From: Catellatospora citrea
GTDB taxonomy: Bacteria; Actinomycetota; Actinomycetes; Mycobacteriales; Micromonosporaceae
Length of the DNA stretch: 64,000 bases
Assembly (NCBI RefSeq): GCF_003610235.1
Contig: NZ_RAPR01000001.1
Coordinates: forward strand, 2,604,001 to 2,668,000
Direction: 5' to 3'
Below are positions 48,788 through 57,110 of the stretch, piece by piece. The notes under the pieces are model-generated. The model was not told the DNA's origin. It was given only the letters and a program-made list of their open reading frames with translations, and did not search any database. The position numbers and the translations under genes are program-made. Numbering within the stretch: the stretch's first letter is position 1; the number at the start of each line of letters is the position of its first letter.

Positions 48788-50034
48788 GGCCGGGCCTCCC
48801 CCGCGGCGACGGGTGACGTGCCGGGCACCAGGGTCGTCTCCCCTGCGGGCGACGCGCCCGGCGCCCCGGCCACGGGCAGCGGGACGGTGGCGCTGATCGC
48901 GGTGCCCTCCCCGGGGGTGGACTCCACCACCAGCACGCCGCCCACCTCGGCGAGGCGGCTGCTCATCGCCGACAGGCCGAGGCCGGTGCCCGAGGACGGC
49001 GACGCGGCCGGGTGCCGCGGGTCGAAGCCGACGCCGTCGTCGGCGACGTCCACGCGTACCGCCGCGGGTTGGAAGGCGAGGGTGACCACGACGGTGGCCG
49101 CGCGGGCATGGGCACGCACGTTGGCCAGCGCGGCCTGGGTGACCCGCAGCAGCGCGACGGCCACCGGCGTGGGCAGCGGCCCGGTCTCGCCGTCGACCAC
49201 GAACCGGGCCTCGACGCCGAAGTGCCGGGCGTCGGCGACGGCCCGCGCCAGGGCCTCGGGCAGCGAACGCCCGGTCAGCTCGGCCGGGGCCAGCGCCCGC
49301 ACCAGCCGCCGGGTGTCCTCCAGCGCGCCCCGGGCCGCATGCTCGGCGATCTCCAGTTGCGGGCCGGGATCGGCCGCGTCGCGGGCCGAGCGCAGCAGCA
49401 GGATGATGCTGGACAGGTTCTGCGCGACGGTGTCGTGGATCTCGCGGGCGAGGCGCTCGCGCTCGGCGAGGATGCCCTCGCGGCGCTCGGTCGCGGCGAG
49501 CCGCTCCTGCGCCTGCGTGAGCTCGCGGACCAGCGCGGCGCGGGCCTCGCTCTCCCGGCGCAGCCGCCGGTAGACCGCCGTGATCACGATCGCGACGGCG
49601 GCTCCGAAGACCGGGCCGAGCACGGTGCCGGAGTCCAGCCCGCCGCGATGCGCGCCCGACGCGGCGACGGCGATCGCGGTCAGCGCGGCCGTTCCGGGCA
49701 GGCCGGCACGTGGTGGCAGCAGTTGCAGGCAGAGCAGGTACAGCGCGAACGCGAGCCAGACGAACGACAGGGACAGGGCGAGCAGCGCGGTCCAGCCGGC
49801 CGTCAGCACGACCAGCCACAGCAGCGCCATCCGCACTCCGGCGGCGCGGCGCGACAGCGCCATGCCCACGGCGTACCAGGCGGCGACCGCGAGCGTCGTG
49901 AGCAGCACCGCCGCGCGGTGACCGCCGTCGGCCCAGGCCTCGCCGGCGCCGATCGCCAGCAGCGCGGCGAAGAGCACGTGCTCGGCGCGGCGCAGCAGCG
50001 TCAGCGCGTCCTGCCCGCGTCCCGCCCTGCTCAT
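48784..50034 (-). CDS. Membrane sensor histidine kinase of the DesK/NarX class
   Basis: A 416-residue kinase with about five N-terminal membrane helices (residues 15-160), a coiled-coil stretch, a HisKA_3 dimerisation helix with the phospho-acceptor His ([18 protein letters not shown]) and a C-terminal HATPase ([23 protein letters not shown]). It forms a two-component system with the regulator encoded next. The signal is unknown. The ATG at 50034 begins the first helix region. Confidence 0.9.
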   Translation of the reverse strand: MSRAGRGQDALTLLRRAEHVLFAALLAIGAGEAWADGGHRAAVLLTTLAVAAWYAVGMALSRRAAGVRMALLWLVVLTAGWTALLALSLSFVWLAFALYLLCLQLLPPRAGLPGTAALTAIAVAASGAHRGGLDSGTVLGPVFGAAVAIVITAVYRRLRRESEARAALVRELTQAQERLAATERREGILAERERLAREIHDTVAQNLSSIILLLRSARDAADPGPQLEIAEHAARGALEDTRRLVRALAPAELTGRSLPEALARAVADARHFGVEARFVVDGETGPLPTPVAVALLRVTQAALANVRAHARAATVVVTLAFQPAAVRVDVADDGVGFDPRHPAASPSSGTGLGLSAMSSRLAEVGGVLVVESTPGEGTAISATVPLPVAGAPGASPAGETTLVPGTSPVAAGEARP

Positions 50035-50097
50035 GGCGTCAGAGCGTAGCCGCCGGGCAGGGGGCGCCGCGGCCGCCAGGGGCAGCGGCCGCGGTGG

Positions 50098-50126
50098 CCG
50101 GGGCGCGGCGCCAGGCCGCGCCCCGG
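50098..50126 (-). terminator. Terminator of the repeat-peptide gene
   Basis: 12-bp perfect arms (50098-50109 and 50115-50126) with a 5-base loop, 14 bases beyond the peptide stop on the minus strand. It separates the peptide gene from the kinase gene. Confidence 0.7.
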
Positions 50127-50139
50127 TTCACAGATCAGG

Positions 50140-50226
50140 TCAGGCGATGACGCCGTCGACCTCACGCTGGGCAACCTCGCGCTTGGCAACCTCGCGCTTG
50201 GCAACCTCCTTCTTTGCAACCTCCAT
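50140..50226 (-). CDS. 28-residue peptide of tandem EVAKR-like pentapeptide units
   Basis: On the minus strand an ATG with a near-perfect AGGAGGAGG site (10 bases upstream) starts a 28-codon frame ending TGA. After Met it reads EVAKK, EVAKR, EVAKR, EVAQR, then EVDGVIA. It has its own terminator-like hairpin and lies in a gene-free area. The units are K/E/A-rich and would form a charged amphipathic helix. It shows no leader-core structure, Cys or Ser/Thr of common RiPPs. It could be a small regulatory or membrane-interacting peptide, or a RiPP precursor. It runs divergently from the arylglycine-type enzymes starting at 50565. Confidence 0.55.
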   Translation of the reverse strand: MEVAKKEVAKREVAKREVAQREVDGVIA

Positions 50227-50564
50227 GATCACACCTCCTCCTCGGACCTTGAAGGGCGCGGCACAGCACGCTCCGATGTCTGCATGGTCTGTCACCGGAA
50301 CGCTCGAGTGGCGCGTTAGGGACTGTAGCGATTGTTGACTCAGCAGTGAAGTCCCTCAATATCGATCTTCTGAAAACTCGTCGTGAACTGTCCCAATAGA
50401 CGGCAATGAGTGTCGTGGTGCCGACACATCACGGGTGGCATCCATTGAAATCGGTACCTAAATCATTCTTACGACAATCACTTATAAAGATCGCCGGCTA
50501 TTGTGCGGCGTCGATCGACTCCTTTAGCGTGTGCCGCGGACGGGTACGAAGCTGTGGAGGTCCG
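50227..50564. other. 338-bp divergent promoter region, unusually AT-rich
   Basis: No gene is supported. The half nearest the enzyme gene (about 50330-50520) is much more AT-rich than the window average. It must hold the promoters for the repeat-peptide gene and for the 4-hydroxymandelate-oxidase-like gene. Confidence 0.6.
50335..50363 (+). promoter_or_regulatory. Possible promoter toward the oxidase gene
   Basis: ttgact (50335-50340) and aatatc (50358-50363) are separated by 17 bases, giving a leader of about 200 bases. By eye only. Confidence 0.3.
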
Positions 50565-51653
50565 TTGCCGATCCTGTGCGCCGACGACTACCGTGCCCTC
50601 GCCCGGCCCCTGCTACCCGCGGACGCCTGGGACTACATCGACGGGGGCAGCGGCGCGGAACTCACGCTCCACGCCAACCGCCGCCTGTTCGACCGCATCG
50701 AGCTGCGACCCCGGGTGCTCGTCGACGTGTCCCACTGCGACACGGCCGGCACGCTGCTCGGCCTGTCGCTGCCCACGCCGGTCGGCATCGCGCCCACGGC
50801 GTACCACCGGCTGGCCCACCCCGAAGGCGAGGTCGCCACGGCCCGCGGCGCCCGCGGCGCCCTGTTCGTGGTGAGCATCTTCGCCAGCCGCAGCCTGGAG
50901 GAGATCGCCGCGGCCGCGACCGGCCCGCTCTGGCTGCAGCTGTACTGGCTGCGTCGCCGCGCCGCGCTCGCCGAGCTGGCCCACCGCGCCCAGGACGCCG
51001 GCTACCGGGCACTGGTGCTGACCGTCGACGCGCCGCGCATCGGGCAGCGCCTGCGCGACGCGCGCAACGGCTTCGCCGTCGACCCCGGGATCCGCGCGGT
51101 CAACCTCGACGGCGCGATCATGGCGGCCGCGCACGAGCGCCACGAGGGCGAATCCGCCATCGCCGCACACGCCGCGCAGACCTTCGACCAGACCGTCACC
51201 TGGGCCGACCTGGCCTGGCTGCGCGGTCTCACCGACCTGCCGCTGGTGCTCAAGGGCGTGCTCACCGCCGAGGACGCCGACCGCGCCGTCGAGCACGGCG
51301 TCGACGCGATCGTCGTGTCCAACCACGGCGGACGCCAGCTCGACGGCTCGGTGCCCGCGCTGCGGGCGCTGCCCGAGGTGGTCGCGGCGGTCGCGGGGCG
51401 CTGCCCGGTGCTGCTCGACGGCGGCGTACGCACCGGCCGTGACGTCTTCGCCGCCCTCGCCCTCGGCGCGAGCGCGGTGCTCGTCGGCCGCCCGGCGCTG
51501 TGGGCGCTCGCGGTCGACGGCGCGGACGGCGTGTCCCGGGTGCTGACGATGCTCACCGGCGAGCTGGAACACACGATGGCGCTGGCCGGGCGGCCGCGAC
51601 TGGGCGACATCGGCCGTGACGCGGTGCTGCTGCCCGACTGGCGAGACGGCTGA
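50565..51653 (+). CDS. FMN-dependent alpha-hydroxy acid oxidase, 4-hydroxymandelate-oxidase (Hmo) type
   Basis: A 362-residue (S)-2-hydroxy acid oxidase-fold enzyme, expected to oxidise a 2-hydroxy acid to a 2-oxo acid. FMN/catalytic residues are Lys230, His254 and Arg257 in VSNHGGRQLDG, and FMN is also bound by the APTAYHRLAHPEGE loop. The overall pattern is closest to the Hmo enzymes of glycopeptide-antibiotic clusters that convert 4-hydroxymandelate to 4-hydroxyphenylglyoxylate. I chose the TTG at 50565 (GGAGG 4 bases upstream) because the upstream frame to 50406 crosses AT-rich DNA unlike the family. The partner aminotransferase starts 15 bases after the stop. Confidence 0.8.
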   Translation: MPILCADDYRALARPLLPADAWDYIDGGSGAELTLHANRRLFDRIELRPRVLVDVSHCDTAGTLLGLSLPTPVGIAPTAYHRLAHPEGEVATARGARGALFVVSIFASRSLEEIAAAATGPLWLQLYWLRRRAALAELAHRAQDAGYRALVLTVDAPRIGQRLRDARNGFAVDPGIRAVNLDGAIMAAAHERHEGESAIAAHAAQTFDQTVTWADLAWLRGLTDLPLVLKGVLTAEDADRAVEHGVDAIVVSNHGGRQLDGSVPALRALPEVVAAVAGRCPVLLDGGVRTGRDVFAALALGASAVLVGRPALWALAVDGADGVSRVLTMLTGELEHTMALAGRPRLGDIGRDAVLLPDWRDG

Positions 51654-51668
51654 ACGGAGCACGTGTCC

Positions 51669-53009
51669 ATGGTGGAGCGAGCGGAGCGAGCCCCGCGGCC
51701 GCGAACTGCCGGCGGGCCGGTGGAGCTGGTCAAGGAGGCGATGCACGCCTCGGTGAGCGATCCCGTCGCCGCCTCGATGAACTTCCTCAACGAGGTCGCC
51801 GGGCGTTACCCGGACGCGATCTCGCTGGCCGCCGGGCGGCCGTACGAGGGCTTCTACGACACCGCCGACATCGCCCGCTACCTCGACGTGTACGTCGCAT
51901 ACCTCGGTGACCAGGGCAGCACCCCGGAGCAGATCCGCCGTGCCCTGATGCAGTACGGCCGCACCAACGGCCAGATCCACGGGCTCATCGCCCGCATGCT
52001 CGCCGTCGACGAGGGCATCGAGGTGCCCGCCGAGGCGATCTCGGTGACCGCGGGCTGCCAGGAGGCGATGATCATCGCGCTGCGGGGCCTGTGCGCGGGA
52101 CCCGACGACGTGCTGCTGGCGGCCGAGCCGTGCTACGTGGGCATCACCGGCGCGGCCCGGGTGCTGAACATCGACGTGGTGCCCGTGCCGGAGGGCCCCG
52201 ACGGCCTGGACCCGGCTCGGGTCGCCGAGGTCGCCGGCGCGGTGCGCGCCCAGGGCCGCCACCCCCGCGCGCTGTACCTGGTGCCCGACTTCGCCAACCC
52301 GTCCGGCCGCTGCCTGGACCTGCCCGCCCGGCACGCGCTGCTCGACGTCGCCGCCGCCGAGGACCTGCTGATCCTGGAGGACGACCCGTACGGCCTGTTC
52401 GGCCTCGACGACCGCCCCCGGCCCCGGCTGAAGTCGCTCGACCGCGACCAGCGCGTCATCTACCTGGGCTCGTTCGCCAAGTCCTGCTTCCCCGGCGCGC
52501 GCATCGGCTTCCTGGTCGCCGACCAGACCGTCGTCGACGCCACCGGCAACCGCACCCTGCTGGCCGAGGAACTGTCCGCGATCAAGAGCATGGTCACGGT
52601 CAACACCTCGCCCATCGCCCAGGCCGTGGTCGGCGGCCTGCTGGTCGAGTCCGGATGCAGCCTCAAGGCCGCCAACGTGGACAAGATCGCCTTCTACCGC
52701 CAGAACCTGCTGCGCCTGCTCGACGCCCTCGACAGACACCTGCCCGCCCCCTGGCGCGACGAAGCGGGCATCTCCTGGAACGTCCCCGCCGGCGGCTTCT
52801 TCGCCGTGGTCGACGTGCCCATCCCCGCCGACGAGAAACTGCTGGAGGTCTCCGCCTCCCGCCACGGCGTCCTCTGGACCCCGATGAGCTTCTTCTACAC
52901 CGACGGCGGCCACCACTCGCTGCGCCTGTCCTGCAGCGGCCTGGATCCCGACACCCTCGAAGAGGGCGTACGCCGCCTCGCCGCCCTCCTCCGCGACTCC
53001 ATCGCCTGA
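51669..53009 (+). CDS. PLP-dependent aminotransferase, HpgT type
   Basis: A 446-residue fold-type I aminotransferase. It has the substrate/cofactor elements AAGRPYEGFYDT, TAGCQEAMIIALRGL, YLVPDFANPSGRC, ILEDDPYGLFG and the PLP Lys in GSFAKSCFPGARIGFL. In glycopeptide pathways HpgT turns hydroxyphenylglyoxylate into L-4-hydroxyphenylglycine; together with the preceding oxidase this makes the last two steps of arylglycine synthesis. A hydroxymandelate synthase (HmaS) is not in the window. The ATG at 51669 is 9 bases past GGAG; a GTG at 51663 is closer. A family-3 palindrome follows. Confidence 0.82.
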   Translation: MVERAERAPRPRTAGGPVELVKEAMHASVSDPVAASMNFLNEVAGRYPDAISLAAGRPYEGFYDTADIARYLDVYVAYLGDQGSTPEQIRRALMQYGRTNGQIHGLIARMLAVDEGIEVPAEAISVTAGCQEAMIIALRGLCAGPDDVLLAAEPCYVGITGAARVLNIDVVPVPEGPDGLDPARVAEVAGAVRAQGRHPRALYLVPDFANPSGRCLDLPARHALLDVAAAEDLLILEDDPYGLFGLDDRPRPRLKSLDRDQRVIYLGSFAKSCFPGARIGFLVADQTVVDATGNRTLLAEELSAIKSMVTVNTSPIAQAVVGGLLVESGCSLKAANVDKIAFYRQNLLRLLDALDRHLPAPWRDEAGISWNVPAGGFFAVVDVPIPADEKLLEVSASRHGVLWTPMSFFYTDGGHHSLRLSCSGLDPDTLEEGVRRLAALLRDSIA

Positions 53010-53091
53010 CCCGCTCCCCCACACCCCGGCCCGCCCCACACGGCCGGCGCGTCTCCACGCCCACCCACCCCTCGCCCCGCGCCAAGATCCC

Positions 53092-53166
53092 GACGATCTT
53101 GCGCGAACTGTTGCTCATTTGACCGATTTACCCGTGTCGTACCCACAGTTCGCGCAAGATCGTCGC
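53092..53166. repeat. Interspersed palindrome, family 3, copy B (19-bp perfect arms)
   Basis: Arms 53092-53110 and 53146-53164 pair perfectly around a 35-base loop; 66 of 75 positions match the copy at 44502-44576. Both lie just after a + strand operon, consistent with a terminator. Confidence 0.85.
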
Positions 53167-53192
53167 GCGGTGTGCCGACCGGGTTTGGCTCC

Positions 53193-53210
53193 TTGACAAC
53201 TTTTGTTGTC
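53193..53210 (+). promoter_or_regulatory. ArsR autoregulatory operator over a -35 element
   Basis: gacaac (53195-53200) and gttgtc (53205-53210) form a palindrome around tttt, overlapping the -35-like ttgaca (53193-53198). It lies 18 bases before the ArsR-type gene. Confidence 0.6.
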
Positions 53211-53227
53211 GGTGGGAGGGTGGGGGC

Positions 53228-53857
53228 ATGTTTGAAGTCGGTGTGATCGAGGACGCGGCGGTGGCCGAGGTGTCGCTCGATCCGGTTCGGGCGCGGTTGT
53301 TGGCCGCGCTGGCCGAACCGGGGTCGGCGACCTCGCTGGCGGCGCGGGCCGGGCTGACCCGGCAGAAGGTCAACCACCATCTGCGGACGCTGGAGAGCCA
53401 TGGGCTCATCGAGCTGGTCGAGGAGCGGCGCAAGGGCAACTGCACCGAGCGGGTGCTGCAGGCGACCGCGGCGTCCTACGTGATCTCGCCTGCGGCCTTC
53501 GCGGCGGTCGCGCCCGACCCGGAGCACTCCCCCGACCAGCAGTCGGCGCGGTGGCTGCTGGCGCTGGCGTCGCGGCTGGTGCGCGAGGTCGGCGAGTTGA
53601 TCACCGGGGCTCGGGCCGCGCGGCGGCCGCTGGCCACGTTCGCGGTGGACACCGAGATCCGCTTCGCCTCGGCGGGCGACCGGGCCGCGTTCGCGGCCGA
53701 GCTGACCGAGACGCTGGCCGCCCTGGTCGGCCGTTATCACGACGGGAGCGCCACCGGCGGCCGCCGGCACCGGCTGGTCGTCGGCCTGCACCCGAGCCTG
53801 CTGCTGCCCCGCGCGGACGGCACCCACTCCACTGAGCAAGACACCGAGAAGGAGTAA
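53228..53857 (+). CDS. ArsR-family winged-helix regulator
   Basis: A 209-residue regulator. The N-terminal winged helix includes DPVRARLLAALAEPGSATSLAARAGLTRQKVNHHLRTLESHGLIELVEERRKG, followed by a ~110-residue C-terminal part of the SRPBCC-partner type. ArsR genes of this form commonly precede SRPBCC genes, as here. Probably autoregulated through the operator just upstream. Metal-binding Cys are not visible, so the signal is not obviously a metal. Confidence 0.85.
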   Translation: MFEVGVIEDAAVAEVSLDPVRARLLAALAEPGSATSLAARAGLTRQKVNHHLRTLESHGLIELVEERRKGNCTERVLQATAASYVISPAAFAAVAPDPEHSPDQQSARWLLALASRLVREVGELITGARAARRPLATFAVDTEIRFASAGDRAAFAAELTETLAALVGRYHDGSATGGRRHRLVVGLHPSLLLPRADGTHSTEQDTEKE

Positions 53858-53861
53858 CACC

Positions 53862-54575
53862 ATGGGCAAGAAGTTCGAGATCGTACGCGAGGGCGAGCTG
53901 CGGACCACCCCGGAGGAGTACTGGGACGCCGTCACCACCGGCAACGGCGGCTGGCTGTGGCCGATGGAGTTCGAGCCGCGCGTCGGCGGGGCGGCCGCGT
54001 TCGGCGGCACCGTCACCGCGTGGGAGCCGCCGCACCACCTCGCCTCCCGGATGGACGGTGACAACGGCTGGTTCAACCAGGTCGAGCACACCGTCGAGGG
54101 CCGGGACGGCGGCAGGACCTGGTTCCGGTACGTGCACAGCGGCGTGTTCACCGACGACTGGGACAACCAGTACGACGGCGCCGGCCAGCACACCGACTTC
54201 TACCTGCACACCCTCGGGCAGTACCTGGCCCACTTCAGCCGCCGCCCGGTCGTCTACCTGTCGACGGACGCCCCGGCGTCGTCGAACTCGCCCGACGGCT
54301 TCACCACGCTGCGCGGCGCGCTCGGCCTGACCGGCCAGACCCGGCAGGACGACACGGTCCGGGTCGCGCTGCCGGGCGGGCAGACCGAGGCGGTCGTCGA
54401 CTACCTGCACCCGAACTTCGTCGGGCTGCGCACCCAGGACGCGCTGTACCGCTTCTTCGGCCGCAACGCGTTCGGCGCGCCGGTCGGCGTGGCCGTGCAC
54501 CACTTCGACGCGACCGCCGACGCGGCTGCCGAGCAGAAGGCGCTCGAGGAGTGGCTGCAGGGCGTCTACGCGTGA
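53862..54575 (+). CDS. SRPBCC-domain protein (AHSA1-like)
   Basis: A 237-residue protein with the START-like SRPBCC fold: TTPEEYWDAVTTGNGGWLWPMEF, then GGAAAFGGTVTAWEPPHHL, and EHTVEGRDGGRTWFRYVHSG. A ligand-binding cavity is expected. Partnered with the ArsR regulator 4 bases upstream; ATG preceded by AAGGAG. Ligand unknown. Confidence 0.8.
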   Translation: MGKKFEIVREGELRTTPEEYWDAVTTGNGGWLWPMEFEPRVGGAAAFGGTVTAWEPPHHLASRMDGDNGWFNQVEHTVEGRDGGRTWFRYVHSGVFTDDWDNQYDGAGQHTDFYLHTLGQYLAHFSRRPVVYLSTDAPASSNSPDGFTTLRGALGLTGQTRQDDTVRVALPGGQTEAVVDYLHPNFVGLRTQDALYRFFGRNAFGAPVGVAVHHFDATADAAAEQKALEEWLQGVYA

Positions 54576-54587
54576 GAGACGTCGCCG

Positions 54588-54618
54588 GGGGCTCCGCTCA
54601 CGTCGTGGGCGGAGCCCC
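54588..54618. terminator. Bidirectional terminator
   Basis: 10-bp perfect arms (54588-54597 and 54609-54618) lie between the convergent SRPBCC and alpha/beta hydrolase genes. Confidence 0.65.
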
Positions 54619-54620
54619 TG

Positions 54621-55556
54621 TCACGTGGTGAACCACTTGCGGAGCTGGTCGGCGGCCTGGGCCATGGCGCGGCGGCCGGCGTCGAGTTCGCCGCCCATGC
54701 AGAAGAAGCCGTGCACCATGCCGTCGTATCGGGTCAGCGTCACCGGCACGCCCTCGCGCCCGAGCCGGCGGGCGTACTCCTCGGCCTGGTCGCGCAGCGG
54801 GTCGTATTCCGCGGTCACGACCAGGGCCGGGGGCAGCCCGGCGAGGCTGTCCGCCCGCAGCGGCGAGGCCAGCGGGTTGAGGCCGTCCTCGGGGGTGGCC
54901 AGGTAGTTGGCCCAGTACCAGGCGACCGAGGTGGCGTTGAACAGGTAGGGGTCGGTGCCCTCGCGCAGCGAGGCGGTGTGCGAGCGGTGGTCGGTGTTCG
55001 GATACACCAGCAGCTGCCCGGCCAGCGGCAGATCGCCGTCCGCGCGGGCCAGCAGGGTGACCGCGGCGGCCAGGTTGCCGCCCGCGCTGTCGCCGCCGAC
55101 CGCGATCCGGGCCGGGTCCGCGCCGATGGCGGCGGCGTTCGCGGCCACCCAGCGCACCGCGGCGTGGCAGTCGTGCACCGCGGCGGGGAACTTGTGCTCC
55201 GGGGCGAGCCGGTAGCCCGCGGCGACGACCAGGCAGCCGACCGCGTTGGCGAGGCTGCGGCACACGGCGTCGGAGGTGTCGATGGTGCCCAGGGTCCAGC
55301 CGCCGCCGAAGAAGTAGACCAGCACCGGCAGCTCGTCGCCGGACACGGGCCGGTAGATCCGGATCGGCAGCGGCCCGTCCGGACCGTCGATCTCGCGGTC
55401 GACGACCTCGGCCACCGGCTCCGGGTCGCCGCCGGACGCCTGGATCGAGGCGAGGTCGGCGGCGCGGGCCTCGTCCACCGACAGCGTGTACAGCTGCGGG
55501 GTGTCACTGGCTTCGCGGCGCGCACGCATCGCCTGGACCTGCGGGTGCAGTGGCAT
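54621..55556 (-). CDS. Alpha/beta hydrolase, hormone-sensitive-lipase family
   Basis: A 311-residue esterase/lipase of the HSL family. The oxyanion-hole motif is FFGGGWTLG (usual HGGG with Phe), the nucleophile elbow GDSAGGN, and the catalytic Asp/His are in EYDPLRDQ and YDGMVHGFF. It could hydrolyse an ester of a natural product or lipid. AGGAGAG lies upstream of the ATG. Downstream, on the same strand, in the BGC region. Confidence 0.85.
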   Translation of the reverse strand: MPLHPQVQAMRARREASDTPQLYTLSVDEARAADLASIQASGGDPEPVAEVVDREIDGPDGPLPIRIYRPVSGDELPVLVYFFGGGWTLGTIDTSDAVCRSLANAVGCLVVAAGYRLAPEHKFPAAVHDCHAAVRWVAANAAAIGADPARIAVGGDSAGGNLAAAVTLLARADGDLPLAGQLLVYPNTDHRSHTASLREGTDPYLFNATSVAWYWANYLATPEDGLNPLASPLRADSLAGLPPALVVTAEYDPLRDQAEEYARRLGREGVPVTLTRYDGMVHGFFCMGGELDAGRRAMAQAADQLRKWFTT

Positions 55557-55637
55557 CGAACTCTCCTGATCGTGCTGGGCGACCGTGCCGGAGGCAGCTC
55601 GGCGGGCCGCGGGTGTCGCGTCGTCGCGGAGCTGCTG

Positions 55638-56936
55638 TCAGCCGTCCGCGGCGGCCGCGTGGACGAAGTCGGCGTTGCGCGGGTCCGCGAACAGCTCCCG
55701 CAGCGTCGGTGCGAGCGGCAGCACCTCGATGTGCTGCCGGAACCAGTCGGCGAGCTCGGTGAGCCGCCGCTGGGCGGTCTCGGCGTCGGCGGTGTGCACG
55801 GTGACCTCGCCCATCCGGGCGAAGGTGTTGGCCGCGCCGCCCTGGATCCGCATGCCCTGGGGCACGAAGAGGCGGGCGTGCACCACGTCGGGCTGCGCCA
55901 GCACCTGCTCGGCGGTCGGGTAACCGAGCACGATGCCGGGGCGCAGCGGCAGGAACGTGGAGGCGACCACGCCCTCGCGGACCCGCACGTCCGGCTCGCC
56001 CACCGGCTCCAGCAGGGCGCGCACCCCTTCGGCGGCCAGGTCGACGCCGTGCTTGTAGCGGATCTGGTCGCTGATCGGGCCGCCCGCGCGGCGGGCCGCG
56101 CACTCGCTGAACACCAGCCGACCCGTGTCGGGCTGGTGGAACAGCTCCATGTGGAACACGCCGTCGGTCAGGCCCAGCACCCGCAGGGCGTCGGCGACCA
56201 GCGGCGCCGCCAGGTCGTACGCCCCCTTGTCGGCGACCGGGTCGAGGCAGAACGTCTGCACCGGCGCCTTCTCCAGCACCGCGCTCAGGCAGGGCTGGGC
56301 ATACCGGCCCAGGCTCAGGAAGCGCAGCTCCCCCTCGGACAGCAGGCCGTCGGCGAACCACTCCTCGCCCGCGACGAACTCCTCGATCACGAAGGTGCGC
56401 GCGGCGGTGCTGTTCGCCCGGCACTGGGCGCTGATCCGGGCCAGGTCGGCGTCGCTCTCGACCACGAACGTGGACTGCGTCGCCATCCCGGCGACCGGCT
56501 TGACCACGGCCTTCGGGTACGGCAGCCGGAAGCCTTCGGGCAGCTCGCGGATGTCCTCGACGACCGTGCACGCGGTCACCGGCAGCCCGGCCGCGCGCAG
56601 CGCCTGCTTCTGCAGGGACTTGTCCCGGAACAGGGCGACGGTGCCCGGCGGGATGCCGCGCGCGCCGAGCATGGCGGCCAGCGCCGCGGCGGTCATCAGC
56701 GCGGGGTCGTCGTAGGCGTAGACCGCGTCGAACGAGCCGGGGCCGAACCCCGCGCGCAGCAGCCCGTTGACGGCGGCGTCGATGCTCTTGTGGTCGTCGA
56801 CGAAGACCGTGCGGACTCCCCCGGGCAGCGGCAGCCAGCCGTCCTTCGTGGTCGCCCCGAGCAGGACGGTCACCTCGACGTCGGCGCCGGCCGCGGCGAG
56901 GGCAGGCAGATCGGCTCCGACCATGAGCAACCGCAT
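55638..56936 (-). CDS. ATP-grasp carboxylate-amine ligase
   Basis: A 432-residue ATP-grasp enzyme, expected to join a carboxylate to an amine (peptide-like bond) with ATP. The N-terminal PreATP domain starts MRLLMVGADLPALAAAG. The core has KPVAGMATQSTFVV (Lys/Gly loop), VIEEFVAGEEWF and a C-terminal metal-binding ECAARRAGG (E-x-N-x-R-type). The family makes dipeptide- or amide-containing antibiotics. It faces away from the MFS/ligase operon but sits next to it; 81 bases separate it from the hydrolase gene downstream on the same strand. Confidence 0.78.
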   Translation of the reverse strand: MRLLMVGADLPALAAAGADVEVTVLLGATTKDGWLPLPGGVRTVFVDDHKSIDAAVNGLLRAGFGPGSFDAVYAYDDPALMTAAALAAMLGARGIPPGTVALFRDKSLQKQALRAAGLPVTACTVVEDIRELPEGFRLPYPKAVVKPVAGMATQSTFVVESDADLARISAQCRANSTAARTFVIEEFVAGEEWFADGLLSEGELRFLSLGRYAQPCLSAVLEKAPVQTFCLDPVADKGAYDLAAPLVADALRVLGLTDGVFHMELFHQPDTGRLVFSECAARRAGGPISDQIRYKHGVDLAAEGVRALLEPVGEPDVRVREGVVASTFLPLRPGIVLGYPTAEQVLAQPDVVHARLFVPQGMRIQGGAANTFARMGEVTVHTADAETAQRRLTELADWFRQHIEVLPLAPTLRELFADPRNADFVHAAAADG

Positions 56937-57110
56937 CGACCGACCGCCTCTCCACGCCGACGGACGGGACTGACCGCCCGCGGATCGAAGGTCACCGTAT
57001 CGACGGCGACGGTGGGTGTCCAGAGCCTCACCACTCGATACCTACGGATACTTCAATGTCGACCTTTCTTGCTGGTACAAAGAACGCGACCGGCTTGAGA
57101 AGGAGTTCCG

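Noticed and set aside
50162..50359. 65-residue frame with repeated GGCQARGCQARGC opposite the peptide region
   Set aside because: It lies in another phase of the same minus strand. It has no Shine-Dalgarno sequence, whereas the EVAKR frame has AGGAGG at the right distance.
50406..50564. N-terminal extension of the oxidase from the ATG at 50406
   Set aside because: The extra 53 residues cross AT-rich DNA, do not match the family and include no ribosome binding site, unlike the TTG at 50565.
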